Shown here in pieces: positions 20,024 to 28,723 of a stretch of 64,000 nt of DNA. The translations under genes and the position numbers were made by a program. The DNA lies in contig NZ_LMRF01000004.1 of NCBI RefSeq assembly GCF_001424755.1, forward strand, positions 173,023-237,022, read 5' to 3'. The notes under the pieces are model-generated. The model saw only the letters and a list, made by a program, of their open reading frames with translations. It had not been told where the DNA came from and searched no databases. This stretch comes from Marmoricola sp. Leaf446. Its GTDB lineage: Bacteria > Actinomycetota > Actinomycetes > Propionibacteriales > Nocardioidaceae. The stretch's first letter is position 1, and each line of letters begins with the position of its first letter.

Positions 20024-21109
20024 TCAGACCGTGCGCTGGGTCGCCTGCTCCGCCAGCCCCGCGAGGGCGGTGCGGGCGCTGTCGGTGACCTCGGCGCGCT
20101 CCAGCGCCGCGAGGGCCGTGCCGGTCAGGTGCTCGATGACCTGCTCCAGCTGCGCGAGCGCGCCGCTGGCGTCGATGAGGTCGCGCAGCTCGGCGACCTG
20201 GTCGGGGTCGAGCGGGGTGCCGAGGGCGACGTCGAGACGACGGCCCTCCTCGGCCGGGAGGGCGTCGAGGGCCAGCGCGACCAGCACGGTGCGCTTGCCC
20301 TCCACGAGGTCGTCGCCCGCGGGCTTGCCGGTCACCGCCGGGTCGCCGAAGACGCCGAGCACGTCGTCGCGCAGCTGGAACGCCTCGCCCAGCGGGAGCC
20401 CGAAGCGGGTCAGGTCGGAGACCTGCGCCGCCGTCGCGCCCCCGAGCGCCGCCCCGACGTGCAGCGGCCGCTCGATGCTGTACTTCGCCGACTTGTAGCG
20501 CAGCACCGTCATCGCGGTGTCCACGTCGGCGGTGCCCCGGGCCTGCGCGGAGACGTCGAGGAACTGCCCCGTCACCACCTCGCTGCGGGTGAGGTCGAGG
20601 AAGCGCAGTGCCTCCAGGACGCGCTCGGCCGGCAGCCCGGAGGTGCGCAGCAGCTCGTCGGACCAGCTGAGCAGGAGGTCGCCGAGCAGGATGGCCGCCG
20701 ACGCGCCGTACTCCACGGCGCCGCCGCTCCAGCCCTGCTCGCGGTGCAGGCGCTCGAACGCGCGGTGGGTCGAGGGGTGGCCGCGACGGGTGTCGGAGGC
20801 GTCCATCAGGTCGTCGTGCACCAGGGCGCTGGCGTGCAGCAGCTCCAGCGCGCCGCACGCCCGCAGCAGCGCCGTGCCCGTCACGTCGTCGAGGGGGGCG
20901 TCGTCGATCGCGTGGTGGCCCCACCAGCAGAAGGCGGCGCGCAGCCGCTTGCCACCGGTGACGCTGGTGCGGGCGTGGGAGACGAGCCGGTCGGCGTCGG
21001 GTCCCAGCTCGGCCAGCCAGGCGGCCTGCGCATCGACGAAGTCGAGGAGCGTGGACTCGACCGAGGTCCGGAAACCGGCGGTGTCCCACGCTGCGTGCGG
21101 CACGGTCAC
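20024..21109 (-). CDS. idsA: Polyprenyl (probably geranylgeranyl) diphosphate synthase
   Basis: A 361-residue trans-prenyltransferase that elongates allylic diphosphates with isopentenyl diphosphate. The first Asp-rich motif is DDLMD (99-103) followed by RRG; the second is DDVLGVFGD (248-256). GGKRLRAAF near 52-60 binds isopentenyl diphosphate. The residue five before the first motif is Ser94, small, consistent with a C20 or longer product. M. tuberculosis IdsA2 (Rv2173) sits at the equivalent place. GTG 21109 is 6 nt from TAGGCT, so the message is probably leaderless. The product length needs an assay. Confidence 0.9.
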   Translation of the reverse strand: MTVPHAAWDTAGFRTSVESTLLDFVDAQAAWLAELGPDADRLVSHARTSVTGGKRLRAAFCWWGHHAIDDAPLDDVTGTALLRACGALELLHASALVHDDLMDASDTRRGHPSTHRAFERLHREQGWSGGAVEYGASAAILLGDLLLSWSDELLRTSGLPAERVLEALRFLDLTRSEVVTGQFLDVSAQARGTADVDTAMTVLRYKSAKYSIERPLHVGAALGGATAAQVSDLTRFGLPLGEAFQLRDDVLGVFGDPAVTGKPAGDDLVEGKRTVLVALALDALPAEEGRRLDVALGTPLDPDQVAELRDLIDASGALAQLEQVIEHLTGTALAALERAEVTDSARTALAGLAEQATQRTV

Positions 21110-21115
21110 CGGGTG

Positions 21116-21133
21116 AGCCTAGCCCCGTATCCT
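21116..21133. promoter_or_regulatory. Back-to-back leaderless -10 boxes for idsA (-) and metF (+)
   Basis: On the minus strand TAGGCT (21116-21121) lies 6 nt before GTG 21109. On the plus strand TATCCT (21128-21133) lies 6 nt before ATG 21140. Only 30 bp separate the two start codons, so each promoter's -35 region lies within the other gene. Confidence 0.65.
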
Positions 21134-21139
21134 CGGGGC

Positions 21140-22027
21140 ATGTCCGGGACCCCTGCGCGCATCGGCGACCTGCTCGGGAGCGGACAGCGCTCGTTCTCCT
21201 TCGAGTTCTTCCCGCCCAAGGACGAGGCGGGCGAGGACGTCCTGTGGCGCTCGATCAGCGAGCTGGAGCCGCTGCAGCCCTCCTTCGTCTCCGTCACGTA
21301 CGGCGCGGGCGGCACCACCCGCGACCGCACCCTGGCCATCACGGCGCGGATCGCGCAGGAGACCTCGCTGCTCCCGATGGCCCACCTGACCTGCGTGGGC
21401 CACACCACCGCCGAGCTGCTCGACATCCTCGCCGCGCTGCGCGGCTCGGGGGTCGGCAACGTCCTGGCGCTGCGCGGCGACCCGCCCGGCGGCCCGGGCA
21501 CGCCGTTCGAGCCCACGCCGGGCGGCGTCGACTACGCCTCCGAGCTGGTCGGGCTGGTGCGGCGCAGCAGCGACCTGTGCATCGGTGTCGCCGCGTTCCC
21601 CGAGGGCCACCGCGACGCGGCGACGCTCGACGACGACGTCGCGGTGCTGCGGGCCAAGCAGGACGCCGGCGCGGAGTTCGCCGTCACCGAGATGGTGCTG
21701 CGTGCCTCGGACTACCTCGGGCTGGTCGAGCGCGCCGGGGCCGCCGGGGTGACGATCCCGATCGTGCCCGGCATCATGCCCATCCTGGGCGTCACCTCGA
21801 TGACCAAGATGGTCGAGCTCTCGGGGCGCGACATCCCCGCGGAGGTGCGCTCGCGCATCGAGCCGCTCGCCGAGGACCCCGCGGCCGTGCGCGCCGAGGG
21901 CATCGCGATCGCCACCGAGCTGTGCGACGACCTCCTCGCCGGAGGGGCGCCGGGGCTGCACTTCTACACCCTCAACCGCTCCAAGGCCACGCGCGAGATC
22001 TGGTCGGCGCTGTCGCTGAGCGCCTGA
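21140..22027 (+). CDS. metF: 5,10-methylenetetrahydrofolate reductase
   Basis: A 295-residue TIM-barrel flavoprotein that reduces methylenetetrahydrofolate to methyltetrahydrofolate for methionine synthesis. Signatures are FSFEFFPPKDE with the catalytic Glu near residue 22, SVTYGAGG, HLTCVGHT, NVLALRGDPP, and HFYTLNRSKAT at the C-terminus. It has the usual bacterial length without the eukaryotic regulatory domain. The start is fixed by the TATCCT box 6 nt upstream. It is convergent with the FAD oxidoreductase, 10 nt from stop to stop. Confidence 0.95.
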   Translation: MSGTPARIGDLLGSGQRSFSFEFFPPKDEAGEDVLWRSISELEPLQPSFVSVTYGAGGTTRDRTLAITARIAQETSLLPMAHLTCVGHTTAELLDILAALRGSGVGNVLALRGDPPGGPGTPFEPTPGGVDYASELVGLVRRSSDLCIGVAAFPEGHRDAATLDDDVAVLRAKQDAGAEFAVTEMVLRASDYLGLVERAGAAGVTIPIVPGIMPILGVTSMTKMVELSGRDIPAEVRSRIEPLAEDPAAVRAEGIAIATELCDDLLAGGAPGLHFYTLNRSKATREIWSALSLSA

Positions 22028-22037
22028 GCGCCCGACC

Positions 22038-23345
22038 TCACGTCGCGGGGCCGACCGCCTGCGCGACGAGGGAGGCCGACAGCCCGACCGCCGCGACGCC
22101 GGCCCCGGGGTTGGCGCTGGCCCCGGCGAGGTAGGTCCCGCCGATCGGCGTACGCGGTCCGAGGCGGTGGGCGACCGTGCCGCGGCCCTGCCACAGCACG
22201 CCGTACGGCGAGCCGCCGTAGGTGCGCACCTGCTCCAGGGGGGACCGGTCGACCTGCACGACCACCTGGTCGCGCACGCGGACCCCGAGGCGCGCCAGCG
22301 CCGTCACCGGGTCCTCGCTGATCCGGCCACGGGCGAGCAGCGTCCAGGCGTGGTGGCCGGCGGGCGCGGTGCCGCCGGTGCGCACGACCAGGGTCGGGTC
22401 GCCGTGGAGCACGGTCTCGTGGGGGAGGTCGGGCACCTCGCCGGCCAGGCCGACGTGGGCCACGACCGGCGGGATGGCCGGGTTGGTCCGGCGTACGTGC
22501 GGGGCGAGCGCCGGGACCTGGCGCGGGTCGACGGCCACCACGACGACGTCGGCGTCGAGGTCGCCGTCGTCCGTGCGGACGCCGCGCACCCGGCCCTCGC
22601 GGACCTCGAGGTCGCGCACGCGGGTGCCGAGCTCGACCTGCACGCGCCGCGTCGCCAGGCGGGCGGCGAGGGCGTCGGTGAGCCCGGCCATGCCGCCGGG
22701 CACCGTCCAGGAGCCGAAGTTCTGCTCGACGTAGCTCCACAGCCCGACCCAGGCCGGGACGTCGCGGAGCGCGTGGCCCTCCAGCAGGGCCGCGGTGCCG
22801 GCCAGGAGCCGCAGCCGCTCGTCCTTGCGGAAGGTCGAGCGCAGCACCTTGTGCAGCGTCAGCCGGGTGCCGAGCAGCGCCTTGGCGTGGTCGCCGGCGA
22901 GGTCGCGCGCGAAGGGTCGTTCGAAGTAGTCGCGGCGCAGTGCCGCCCAGTCGTCGGCGAAGGCGTCGACGTGCTCGACCCAGGCCGTGCCGGCCCCGGG
23001 CCCCAGCGCGGCGTCGACGGCGGCCAGCTGGTCGGCGCGACCGGCGGGCAGGTCGAGCTCGGTGCCGTCCTCGAACCGGTGCCGGCGCAGCGGGGTCAGC
23101 GGCACCAGCTCGAGCTCGCGCTCCAGGGGCCGGCCGGACTTGCGGAACAGGTCGCGGGCCACGGCCGGCAGCAGGGTGTGGGCCGGTCCGGCGTCCCACG
23201 TGAACCCGTCGCGCTCGACGCGTCCCAGGGCCCCGCCGAGGGTGTCGCGCGCCTCGAGCACGGTGACGTCGTGGCCGAGCTTGGCCAGACGGGCGGCGCT
23301 GGCGAGTCCGCCGTACCCGCCGCCGACCACCACCACCCGTGCCAT
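22038..23345 (-). CDS. FAD-dependent phytoene-desaturase-like oxidoreductase
   Basis: A 435-residue protein that starts with the dinucleotide-binding motif VVVVGGGYGGLASAARLAKLGHDVTVLEA and ends with the second FAD contact YLAGASANPGAGVAAVGLSA. This is the amine oxidase / phytoene dehydrogenase superfamily (CrtI-like). A polyprenyl synthase lies 2 kb away, so an isoprenoid or carotenoid substrate is possible, but no phytoene synthase is present and the role is open. I chose ATG 23345 (MARVVVV) over GTG 23354 because TAGGGT lies 7 nt upstream and the longer start would fall inside that box. Confidence 0.85.
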   Translation of the reverse strand: MARVVVVGGGYGGLASAARLAKLGHDVTVLEARDTLGGALGRVERDGFTWDAGPAHTLLPAVARDLFRKSGRPLERELELVPLTPLRRHRFEDGTELDLPAGRADQLAAVDAALGPGAGTAWVEHVDAFADDWAALRRDYFERPFARDLAGDHAKALLGTRLTLHKVLRSTFRKDERLRLLAGTAALLEGHALRDVPAWVGLWSYVEQNFGSWTVPGGMAGLTDALAARLATRRVQVELGTRVRDLEVREGRVRGVRTDDGDLDADVVVVAVDPRQVPALAPHVRRTNPAIPPVVAHVGLAGEVPDLPHETVLHGDPTLVVRTGGTAPAGHHAWTLLARGRISEDPVTALARLGVRVRDQVVVQVDRSPLEQVRTYGGSPYGVLWQGRGTVAHRLGPRTPIGGTYLAGASANPGAGVAAVGLSASLVAQAVGPAT

Positions 23346-23352
23346 GGCGGTC

Positions 23353-23358
23353 ACCCTA
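23353..23358 (-). promoter_or_regulatory. Leaderless -10 box (TAGGGT) for FAD oxidoreductase
   Basis: On the minus strand TAGGGT ends 7 nt before ATG 23345. Confidence 0.55.
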
Positions 23359-23399
23359 GGGGGCGGTCCCGCGCCGCCGGCCCGGCGGCACCGGGCGCG

Positions 23400-23906
23400 T
23401 CAGGCCTCGACGTCCACCTCGGTGGCGCCGGTCATCCGCAGCAGCTCCTCGACGGTGGTGCTGAACACCGCGGCCGGGTGGCCGGCGGCCGCCCACACCA
23501 CCTCGTGCCGCCGCAGCCACGGGTCGAGGTAGGTCGGCACGGGCGCCGGGTGCCCGAGCGGGGAGACCCCGCCGATCACCTGCCCGGTGTGGTGCCGCAC
23601 GAAGTCGGGCCGCGCCCGCTGCAGGGCGGGTACGCCGATCCGGCCGGCCACCGCCCCGGTGTCGACCCGGTGCGCCCCGCTGGTGAGCAGGAGCAGCGGG
23701 GTCCCGTCCGTCGACCCGTCGGTCGCCGGCACGGCGAAGAGCAGGCTGTTGGCGATCGCCCCGACCTCGCAGCCCAGGGCCTGGGCCGCCAGCGCGGCGG
23801 TGTGGACCCCCTCCGGCAGCACCACGACCTCGCCGGTCCCGCCCCGCGCTGCGAGCGCCTCGCGGAAGCGGGTGATCGCCGCGTGCTCCGTGACCGGGTC
23901 GCCCAT
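23400..23906 (-). CDS. YbaK/EbsC-family aminoacyl-tRNA deacylase-like protein
   Basis: A 168-residue single-domain protein of the INS/YbaK superfamily, which hydrolyses mischarged tRNAs such as Cys-tRNA(Pro) or Ala-tRNA(Pro). The GGVSPLGHP loop near residues 111-119 and the LLLLTSGAHRVDTGAVA stretch are typical. The strand that normally carries the catalytic Lys reads GAIANSLLF, with Asn53 in that place, so classic deacylase chemistry may be altered. The ATG has TACGGT 6 nt upstream, a leaderless signal. It is divergent from the SOS operon. Confidence 0.85.
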   Translation of the reverse strand: MGDPVTEHAAITRFREALAARGGTGEVVVLPEGVHTAALAAQALGCEVGAIANSLLFAVPATDGSTDGTPLLLLTSGAHRVDTGAVAGRIGVPALQRARPDFVRHHTGQVIGGVSPLGHPAPVPTYLDPWLRRHEVVWAAAGHPAAVFSTTVEELLRMTGATEVDVEA

Positions 23907-23912
23907 GGCCGC

Positions 23913-23918
23913 ACCGTA
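23913..23918 (-). promoter_or_regulatory. Leaderless -10 box (TACGGT) for YbaK-like gene
   Basis: On the minus strand TACGGT ends 6 nt before ATG 23906. Confidence 0.55.
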
Positions 23919-23935
23919 CCGGGCTCGTCGGAGGC

Positions 23936-23966
23936 TTGACGGGTTGTCGGCGGGCGGGTGTACCTT
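23936..23966 (+). promoter_or_regulatory. Promoter of the SOS polymerase operon
   Basis: TTGACG (23936-23941) and a -10 of GTACCT (23960-23965, 18-nt spacer) or TACCTT (23961-23966, 19-nt spacer). The LexA box starts 9-10 nt downstream, covering the likely start of transcription. Confidence 0.6.
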
Positions 23967-23974
23967 GAGGTTGT

Positions 23975-23990
23975 TCGAACACGTGTTCGA
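23975..23990 (+). promoter_or_regulatory. LexA SOS box
   Basis: TCGAACACGTGTTCGA is a perfect palindrome that fits the actinobacterial LexA consensus CGAAC-N4-GTTCG with matching outer bases. It sits just after the promoter of the DUF6504-HEPN-dnaE2 operon. LexA should repress the operon until DNA damage. Confidence 0.92.
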
Positions 23991-24079
23991 TCAGCCTCGG
24001 TGGGGGATGACCTCGACCCCCGTCCTCCACCGGGGCACCCAGCGGGTCGAGACGGCTGCGAGAAGACGAGGAGCACGAC

Positions 24080-24430
24080 GTGCGGCGTTACGACGACCCG
24101 GTGGAGGTCCGCAAGGGTGCGGAGGAGGACCCCGAGCAGTTCCTGTGGCGGGGCCGGTTGTGGCAGGTGCGCGAGGTGGTGGCGCACTGGGTGGAGACCG
24201 GGGCCTGGTGGACCCGACCCGCCGCCGAGGCCTCCGGTGCCGCGGTGACCGACCTGCTCCGCGAGCAGGAGGTCTGGCGGGTGACCGCGGCCCGGGGACG
24301 GGTCGCGGCGCTGGCCGCGGCCGCGGGGCGCGGCGGAGCCGGTGGCGACGCCGACCCGGGCTACGGCGTCTTCGACCTGGTCCTCAGCTGGTCCGACGGC
24401 AGCTGGCAGCTCGTCCGGGCGATGGACTGA
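24080..24430 (+). CDS. DUF6504-family protein of the SOS polymerase operon
   Basis: A 116-residue basic-acidic protein, starting RRYDDPVEVRKGAEEDPEQFLWRGRLWQVREVVAHWVETG and ending DLVLSWSDGSWQLVRAMD. This matches DUF6504, a family commonly found just before dnaE2 in actinobacteria. Two Trp-rich strands suggest a small beta domain. No catalytic motif is visible. AGGAG precedes the GTG, and it is the first gene after the LexA box. A helper role in mutagenic repair is inferred from the operon only. Confidence 0.8.
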   Translation: MRRYDDPVEVRKGAEEDPEQFLWRGRLWQVREVVAHWVETGAWWTRPAAEASGAAVTDLLREQEVWRVTAARGRVAALAAAAGRGGAGGDADPGYGVFDLVLSWSDGSWQLVRAMD

Positions 24431-24442
24431 GGAGGCCGACCC

Positions 24443-24874
24443 GTGAGCGCTGCTGTCGACTACTCGCCGCCCGCCTTCCTGCCGGCCGCCACCCACTCCT
24501 ACCTCGAGCGGGCGGCCACCTCGCTGCGCGAGGCCATCACCACCCCCGGGGTGCCCGAGCGCTACGCCCAGGCCCACGTCTCGGCGCTCCGCGCCACGGC
24601 CGCGCTCCTGGCGGCCCGGGCCCGTCCCACCACGGCACGCCGGTCCCGGCAGAAGAATGCGTGGGTGCTGCTGGCCGAGGTCGCTCCCGAGCTGGAGGAG
24701 TGGGCCACGTTCTTCGCCGCCGGCGCCGCCAAGCGGGCGGCGGCCGAGGCGGGCTCCCGGCGGGCGGTGACGCCGCGGGAGGCCGACGACCTCGTGCGGG
24801 ACGCCGATCGGTTCCTGGCGCTGGTCGAGACCTCGCTCGGTCTGACCGAGCACGCTCCCATCCGCGTCGCCTGA
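24443..24874 (+). CDS. SAV_6107-type HEPN-domain protein
   Basis: A 143-residue all-helical protein. AATHSYLERAATSLREA, RYAQAHVSALRATAALLAARARP and KNAWVLLAEVAPELEEWATFFAAGA mark the SAV_6107 HEPN family, which accompanies dnaE2 in many actinobacteria. HEPN folds often bind or cut RNA; whether this one has nuclease residues is unclear. GAGGAGG lies 7-8 nt before the GTG. It is 12 nt after DUF6504 and 14 nt before dnaE2, so co-transcription is almost certain. Confidence 0.85.
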   Translation: MSAAVDYSPPAFLPAATHSYLERAATSLREAITTPGVPERYAQAHVSALRATAALLAARARPTTARRSRQKNAWVLLAEVAPELEEWATFFAAGAAKRAAAEAGSRRAVTPREADDLVRDADRFLALVETSLGLTEHAPIRVA

Positions 24875-24888
24875 GCCGGGCCCGCCCG

Positions 24889-27800
24889 GTGTCCGACCCC
24901 TTCGTGCACCTGCACGTCGCCTCCGGCTACTCCCTGCGCTACGGCGCGTCCCACCCCCACGTCCTGGTGGAGCGCGCGGCGGAGCAGGAGATGGACGCGC
25001 TGGCGCTGACCGACCGCGACGGCACCTACGGCGCGGTGCGCTTCGCCAAGGCCGCCCTGGCCCACGGGGTGCGACCCGTCCTCGGGGTCGACCTCGCCTT
25101 CCGCCCCGAGCCGGCGCGCCGTGCCGGCCCGCGGGCGCAGCCCCGCACCCCCGTGCGCGGTGGTGTCGTCCGGGACCCCCGGCTGCCCCGGGTGGTCTTC
25201 CTGGCGCAGGGGCGGCGCGGCTGGGCGGCGGTGTGCCGGCTGGTCTCGGCGGCCCACGGAGCGGCCGACGGTGCGGCCGCGGCCGACGGGGCCGGCCGGG
25301 GCGGCTGGGCCGACCGGCCCGGCTGGGGCGCCCCGCCGGGTGAGCGGGGCTCGCCGGTGTGCACCGCGGAGGCGGTGGCCGAGCACGTCGCCGGCGAGCC
25401 GGTCCGCGTGCTTCTCGGCCCCACCTCCGAGCTGGGCCTGGCCGCCGCGCGGCGCCGCGACGACCTCGCCGAGCAGGTGCTGGCGCGGTGGGTGGAGCTG
25501 GTCGGTGCCGAGCAGCTCGCGGTCGAGCTGACCTCCCACCGGCTGCGCGGCGACGGTCCCGGCACCTCGGTCCACGCCGCCCGCATGCTGGGCGTGGCCT
25601 CGCGGCGCGGACGCCGGGTCCCGGTGGTGCTCAGCAACGCGGTGCGGTTCGCCGACCGCCTCGACGCCCCCACCACCGACGTCCTCGACGCGACACGTCG
25701 GCTCGTCCCGATGGACCTGCGCCACCTCGACCGGCGCAACGCCGAGGGGTTCTTGAAGTCCGGCAAGCAGATGCACGAGGTCGCCGAGGAGGTCTGTCGT
25801 CTCGCCGGCACCGGCAGCGCGACCGCGGTCCTGGCCGGCACCCGCGGCGTCGCCGACCAGTGCGTGCTGGACCCCCGGGCCGACCTCGGCCTCGGCGAGG
25901 TCCACCTCCCCGAGCTCGAGCTCTCCACGACCGTGGTCCCGGCGCGGGTGGGGGCCGAGGCTCCTGCCGACGCGGTGCTGCGCGCGCGGTGCCAGGCCGG
26001 CATCGGGTGGCGCTTCGGCGACGTCGGCCGCCAGCGGATCTGGAAGCGGCTCGACGACGAGCTCGAGACCATCCGGCGTCTCGGCTACGCCCCCTACTTC
26101 CTCACCGTCGGCGACGTGACCGAGATGGTCCGCGGGCTCGGCATCCGCAGCGCCGCCCGCGGCTCCGGGGCCGGCAGCCTGGTCAACTACCTGCTCGGCA
26201 TCTCCGGGGTCGACCCGATCCGGCACGGCCTGCTGATGGAGCGCTTCCTCTCGCCCCGGCGCCGCTCGCTGCCCGACATCGACCTCGACGTGGAGTCCGC
26301 CCGCCGGCTCGAGGTCTACGACGCGATCCTGGAGCGCTACGGCCGCGAGCGCTGCGCGACGGTCTCGATGATGGACACCTACAAGGTCCGCCACGCGATC
26401 CGCGACGTCGGTGCGGCCCTGGGCATGCCGGCGGGCGAGGTCGACGCGATCGCCAAGGCCTTCCCGCACGTGCGGGCCCGCGACGCGCGCGCGGCGCTGC
26501 GCGACCTGCCCGAGCTGCGCGCCACCGGCCTGGCCCGGGAGGCGGCGGCGGGGGAGTGGGGGAGCTTCGACCTGTTCTTCCGGCTCGTGGAGAGCCTCGA
26601 CGGCCTGCCCCGCCACATCGCCATGCACCCCTGCGGCGTGCTGCTCTCCGACCGCAGCCTGCTCGCGCGCACACCGGTGGAGCACAGCCTGCTGGGCTAC
26701 CCCATGAGCCAGTTCGACAAGGACGACGTCGAGGACCTCGGCCTGCTCAAGCTCGACGTGCTCGGCATCCGGATGCAGTCCTCGATGGCGCACGCCGTGG
26801 CCGAGATCGAGCGGGTGGAGGGCCACCACGTCGACCTCGACGACCAGACCCAGGTGCCCTTCGACGACCCGACGACCTACCGCATGATCTCCAGCGCCAA
26901 GACGCTCGGCATCTTCCAGATCGAGTCCCCGGGCCAGCGCGAGCTGGTGGGCAAGTCCGGGATCGAGGAGTTCTCCGACATCATCACCGACATCTCGCTG
27001 TTCCGGCCCGGGCCGGTCAAGAGCGACATGATCACCCCCTACCTCGAGGCCAAGCAGGGCTGGCGGCTGCCTCACTACCTCCACGACGACCTGCGTCCCA
27101 TCCTGGGCAGCACCCGCGGCGTGGTCGTCTTCCACGAGCAGGTGATCGAGATGATCGCCCTGTTCACCGGCTGCTCCTACGCCGAGGGAGACGAGTGGCG
27201 GCGCGCGCTGGGGGACCGCGACGGCATGGCCGCGACCCGGGCCTGGTTCCACCCCCGGGCGCTGGGCCGCGGCTACGACCTCGACGTGGTCGAGCAGATC
27301 TGGACGGTGATCGAGGCGTTCGCCTCGTTCGGGTTCTGCAAGGCCCACGCCGCCGCGTTCGCGCTGCCGACCTTCCAGTCGGCCTGGCTCAAGGCCCACT
27401 ACCCGGCCCACTTCATCTCCGGGCTGCTGACCCACGACCCCGGGATGTACCCCAAGCGGCTGATCCTCGACGACGCCCGCCAGCTCGGCATCGCGGTGCT
27501 CGGCCTCGACGTCAACGCCAGCGCGGCGACCTACACCGTCGAGCGGCTGGCCGACGGCTACGGCATCCGGCTCTCGCTCAGCGAGGTCCGCGGCATCACC
27601 GACGCCGAGGTCCGGCGCATCGTCGCCGGCCGGGAGGGCGCGCCGTACGCCTCGCTCACCGACCTGTGGCAGCGGGCCCGGGTCTCCCGGCCCGTGGTGG
27701 AGCGGATCGTGCAGGCCGGCGGCCTGGACGGCGTCTATGGCCTCGGCGGTGCCGAGGGGTGCGGGCGTCGTCACCGGGTGACCCGGCGCGACCTGCTGCT

Positions 27801-28650
27801 CGAGGTCGGCGACCTCGACCGGCTGCAGCGGGCCTCGGCCCGCAGCGAGCTGCGGCGCGCCCGCGGGCTGTCGCGCACCCGGCCGCCCGGCGACGGCCGC
27901 CCCGATCACACCGGTAGCCCCCACCACCCCGACCGCGACTCGGTGCAGCTGACCCTCGACCTCGGCGACCCCACCCACCAGCAGGTCAGCGGGCTGCCGG
28001 AGATGTCGCCCGCCGACCGGGTGCGCGCCGAGCTCGACGTCCTCGGGCTCGACGTCAGCCGGCACGTGGTCGACTTCCACGCCGCGTTCCTGGACCGGCT
28101 CGGGGTGACCCGCTCGGCCGGTCTGCTCCAGGCCCGCAGCGGCGCCGAGCTGCTGGTGGCCGGCGTCAAGGTCGCCACCCAGACCCCGCCGATCCGCTCG
28201 GGCCGGCGGGTGGTCTTCCTGACCCTCGACGACGCCACCGGTCCGGTCGACGCGACGTTCTTCGAGGACGCCCAGGGCCCCTACGCCGCCACCGTGTTCG
28301 GGTCGTGGCTGCTGGTGGTCCGCGGCGTGCTGCGGCGCACCGGGCGTCGCGGCGTCTCGCTGCGGGCGACCGGGGCGTGGGACCTCGGGGCGCTGCAGGA
28401 CCTCTGGCAGGTCGAGGGGATGTCGGCGGTGCACGACGAGCTGGCCCGCGTGCCGCGCGGCTCCGGCCCGGCCGGTTCGGGTGAGGACGGGGCCGTGGGC
28501 GACCCCGGCCCCCGCCGGGTCGTGGTGCACACCAGCGGGTTCCGTACCTCCCCCTACGCCGACGTGGCCCCCGCCGGGACCCGCCCCGGCGTCGTCACCG
28601 GTCAGGTGGCCCGCGCGCTGTGGCACCGCAGCCCCGGGAGCCCCGGGTGA
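24889..28650 (+). CDS. dnaE2: Error-prone DNA polymerase III alpha subunit DnaE2
   Basis: A 1253-residue C-family polymerase for damage-induced mutagenesis. The N-terminal PHP domain starts FVHLHVASGYSLRYGASHP. The palm has GSGAGSLVNYLLGI and the catalytic acidic motif SLPDIDLDVES near residues 461-471. Motifs with HPCGVLLSD, FQIESPGQRELV, and FCKAHAAAFALPTFQSAWLK follow. The C-terminus ends HTSGFRTSPYADVAPAG, typical of DnaE2 rather than DnaE1. It is slightly longer than many homologues because of Arg/Gly/Ala-rich inserts around residues 78-150. GTG 24889 is the first start after the HEPN stop. LexA-controlled. Confidence 0.94.
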   Translation: MSDPFVHLHVASGYSLRYGASHPHVLVERAAEQEMDALALTDRDGTYGAVRFAKAALAHGVRPVLGVDLAFRPEPARRAGPRAQPRTPVRGGVVRDPRLPRVVFLAQGRRGWAAVCRLVSAAHGAADGAAAADGAGRGGWADRPGWGAPPGERGSPVCTAEAVAEHVAGEPVRVLLGPTSELGLAAARRRDDLAEQVLARWVELVGAEQLAVELTSHRLRGDGPGTSVHAARMLGVASRRGRRVPVVLSNAVRFADRLDAPTTDVLDATRRLVPMDLRHLDRRNAEGFLKSGKQMHEVAEEVCRLAGTGSATAVLAGTRGVADQCVLDPRADLGLGEVHLPELELSTTVVPARVGAEAPADAVLRARCQAGIGWRFGDVGRQRIWKRLDDELETIRRLGYAPYFLTVGDVTEMVRGLGIRSAARGSGAGSLVNYLLGISGVDPIRHGLLMERFLSPRRRSLPDIDLDVESARRLEVYDAILERYGRERCATVSMMDTYKVRHAIRDVGAALGMPAGEVDAIAKAFPHVRARDARAALRDLPELRATGLAREAAAGEWGSFDLFFRLVESLDGLPRHIAMHPCGVLLSDRSLLARTPVEHSLLGYPMSQFDKDDVEDLGLLKLDVLGIRMQSSMAHAVAEIERVEGHHVDLDDQTQVPFDDPTTYRMISSAKTLGIFQIESPGQRELVGKSGIEEFSDIITDISLFRPGPVKSDMITPYLEAKQGWRLPHYLHDDLRPILGSTRGVVVFHEQVIEMIALFTGCSYAEGDEWRRALGDRDGMAATRAWFHPRALGRGYDLDVVEQIWTVIEAFASFGFCKAHAAAFALPTFQSAWLKAHYPAHFISGLLTHDPGMYPKRLILDDARQLGIAVLGLDVNASAATYTVERLADGYGIRLSLSEVRGITDAEVRRIVAGREGAPYASLTDLWQRARVSRPVVERIVQAGGLDGVYGLGGAEGCGRRHRVTRRDLLLEVGDLDRLQRASARSELRRARGLSRTRPPGDGRPDHTGSPHHPDRDSVQLTLDLGDPTHQQVSGLPEMSPADRVRAELDVLGLDVSRHVVDFHAAFLDRLGVTRSAGLLQARSGAELLVAGVKVATQTPPIRSGRRVVFLTLDDATGPVDATFFEDAQGPYAATVFGSWLLVVRGVLRRTGRRGVSLRATGAWDLGALQDLWQVEGMSAVHDELARVPRGSGPAGSGEDGAVGDPGPRRVVVHTSGFRTSPYADVAPAGTRPGVVTGQVARALWHRSPGSPG

Positions 28651-28710
28651 GCGCCCCGCGCCCTGGCCCCACGGCCCTGCTCCGGGAGCTCCGGGAGCCC
28701 CGCCACCCCC

Positions 28711-28716
28711 TAGGGT
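28711..28716 (+). promoter_or_regulatory. Leaderless -10 box (TAGGGT) for methyltransferase
   Basis: TAGGGT ends 7 nt before ATG 28724. This gives the methyltransferase a promoter separate from the SOS operon. Confidence 0.6.
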
Positions 28717-28723
28717 GGGCGCC

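Noticed and set aside
23587..24888. Upstream extension of dnaE2 in the same frame
   Set aside because: It would run through the SOS promoter, DUF6504 and HEPN genes. The PHP domain begins right after GTG 24889.
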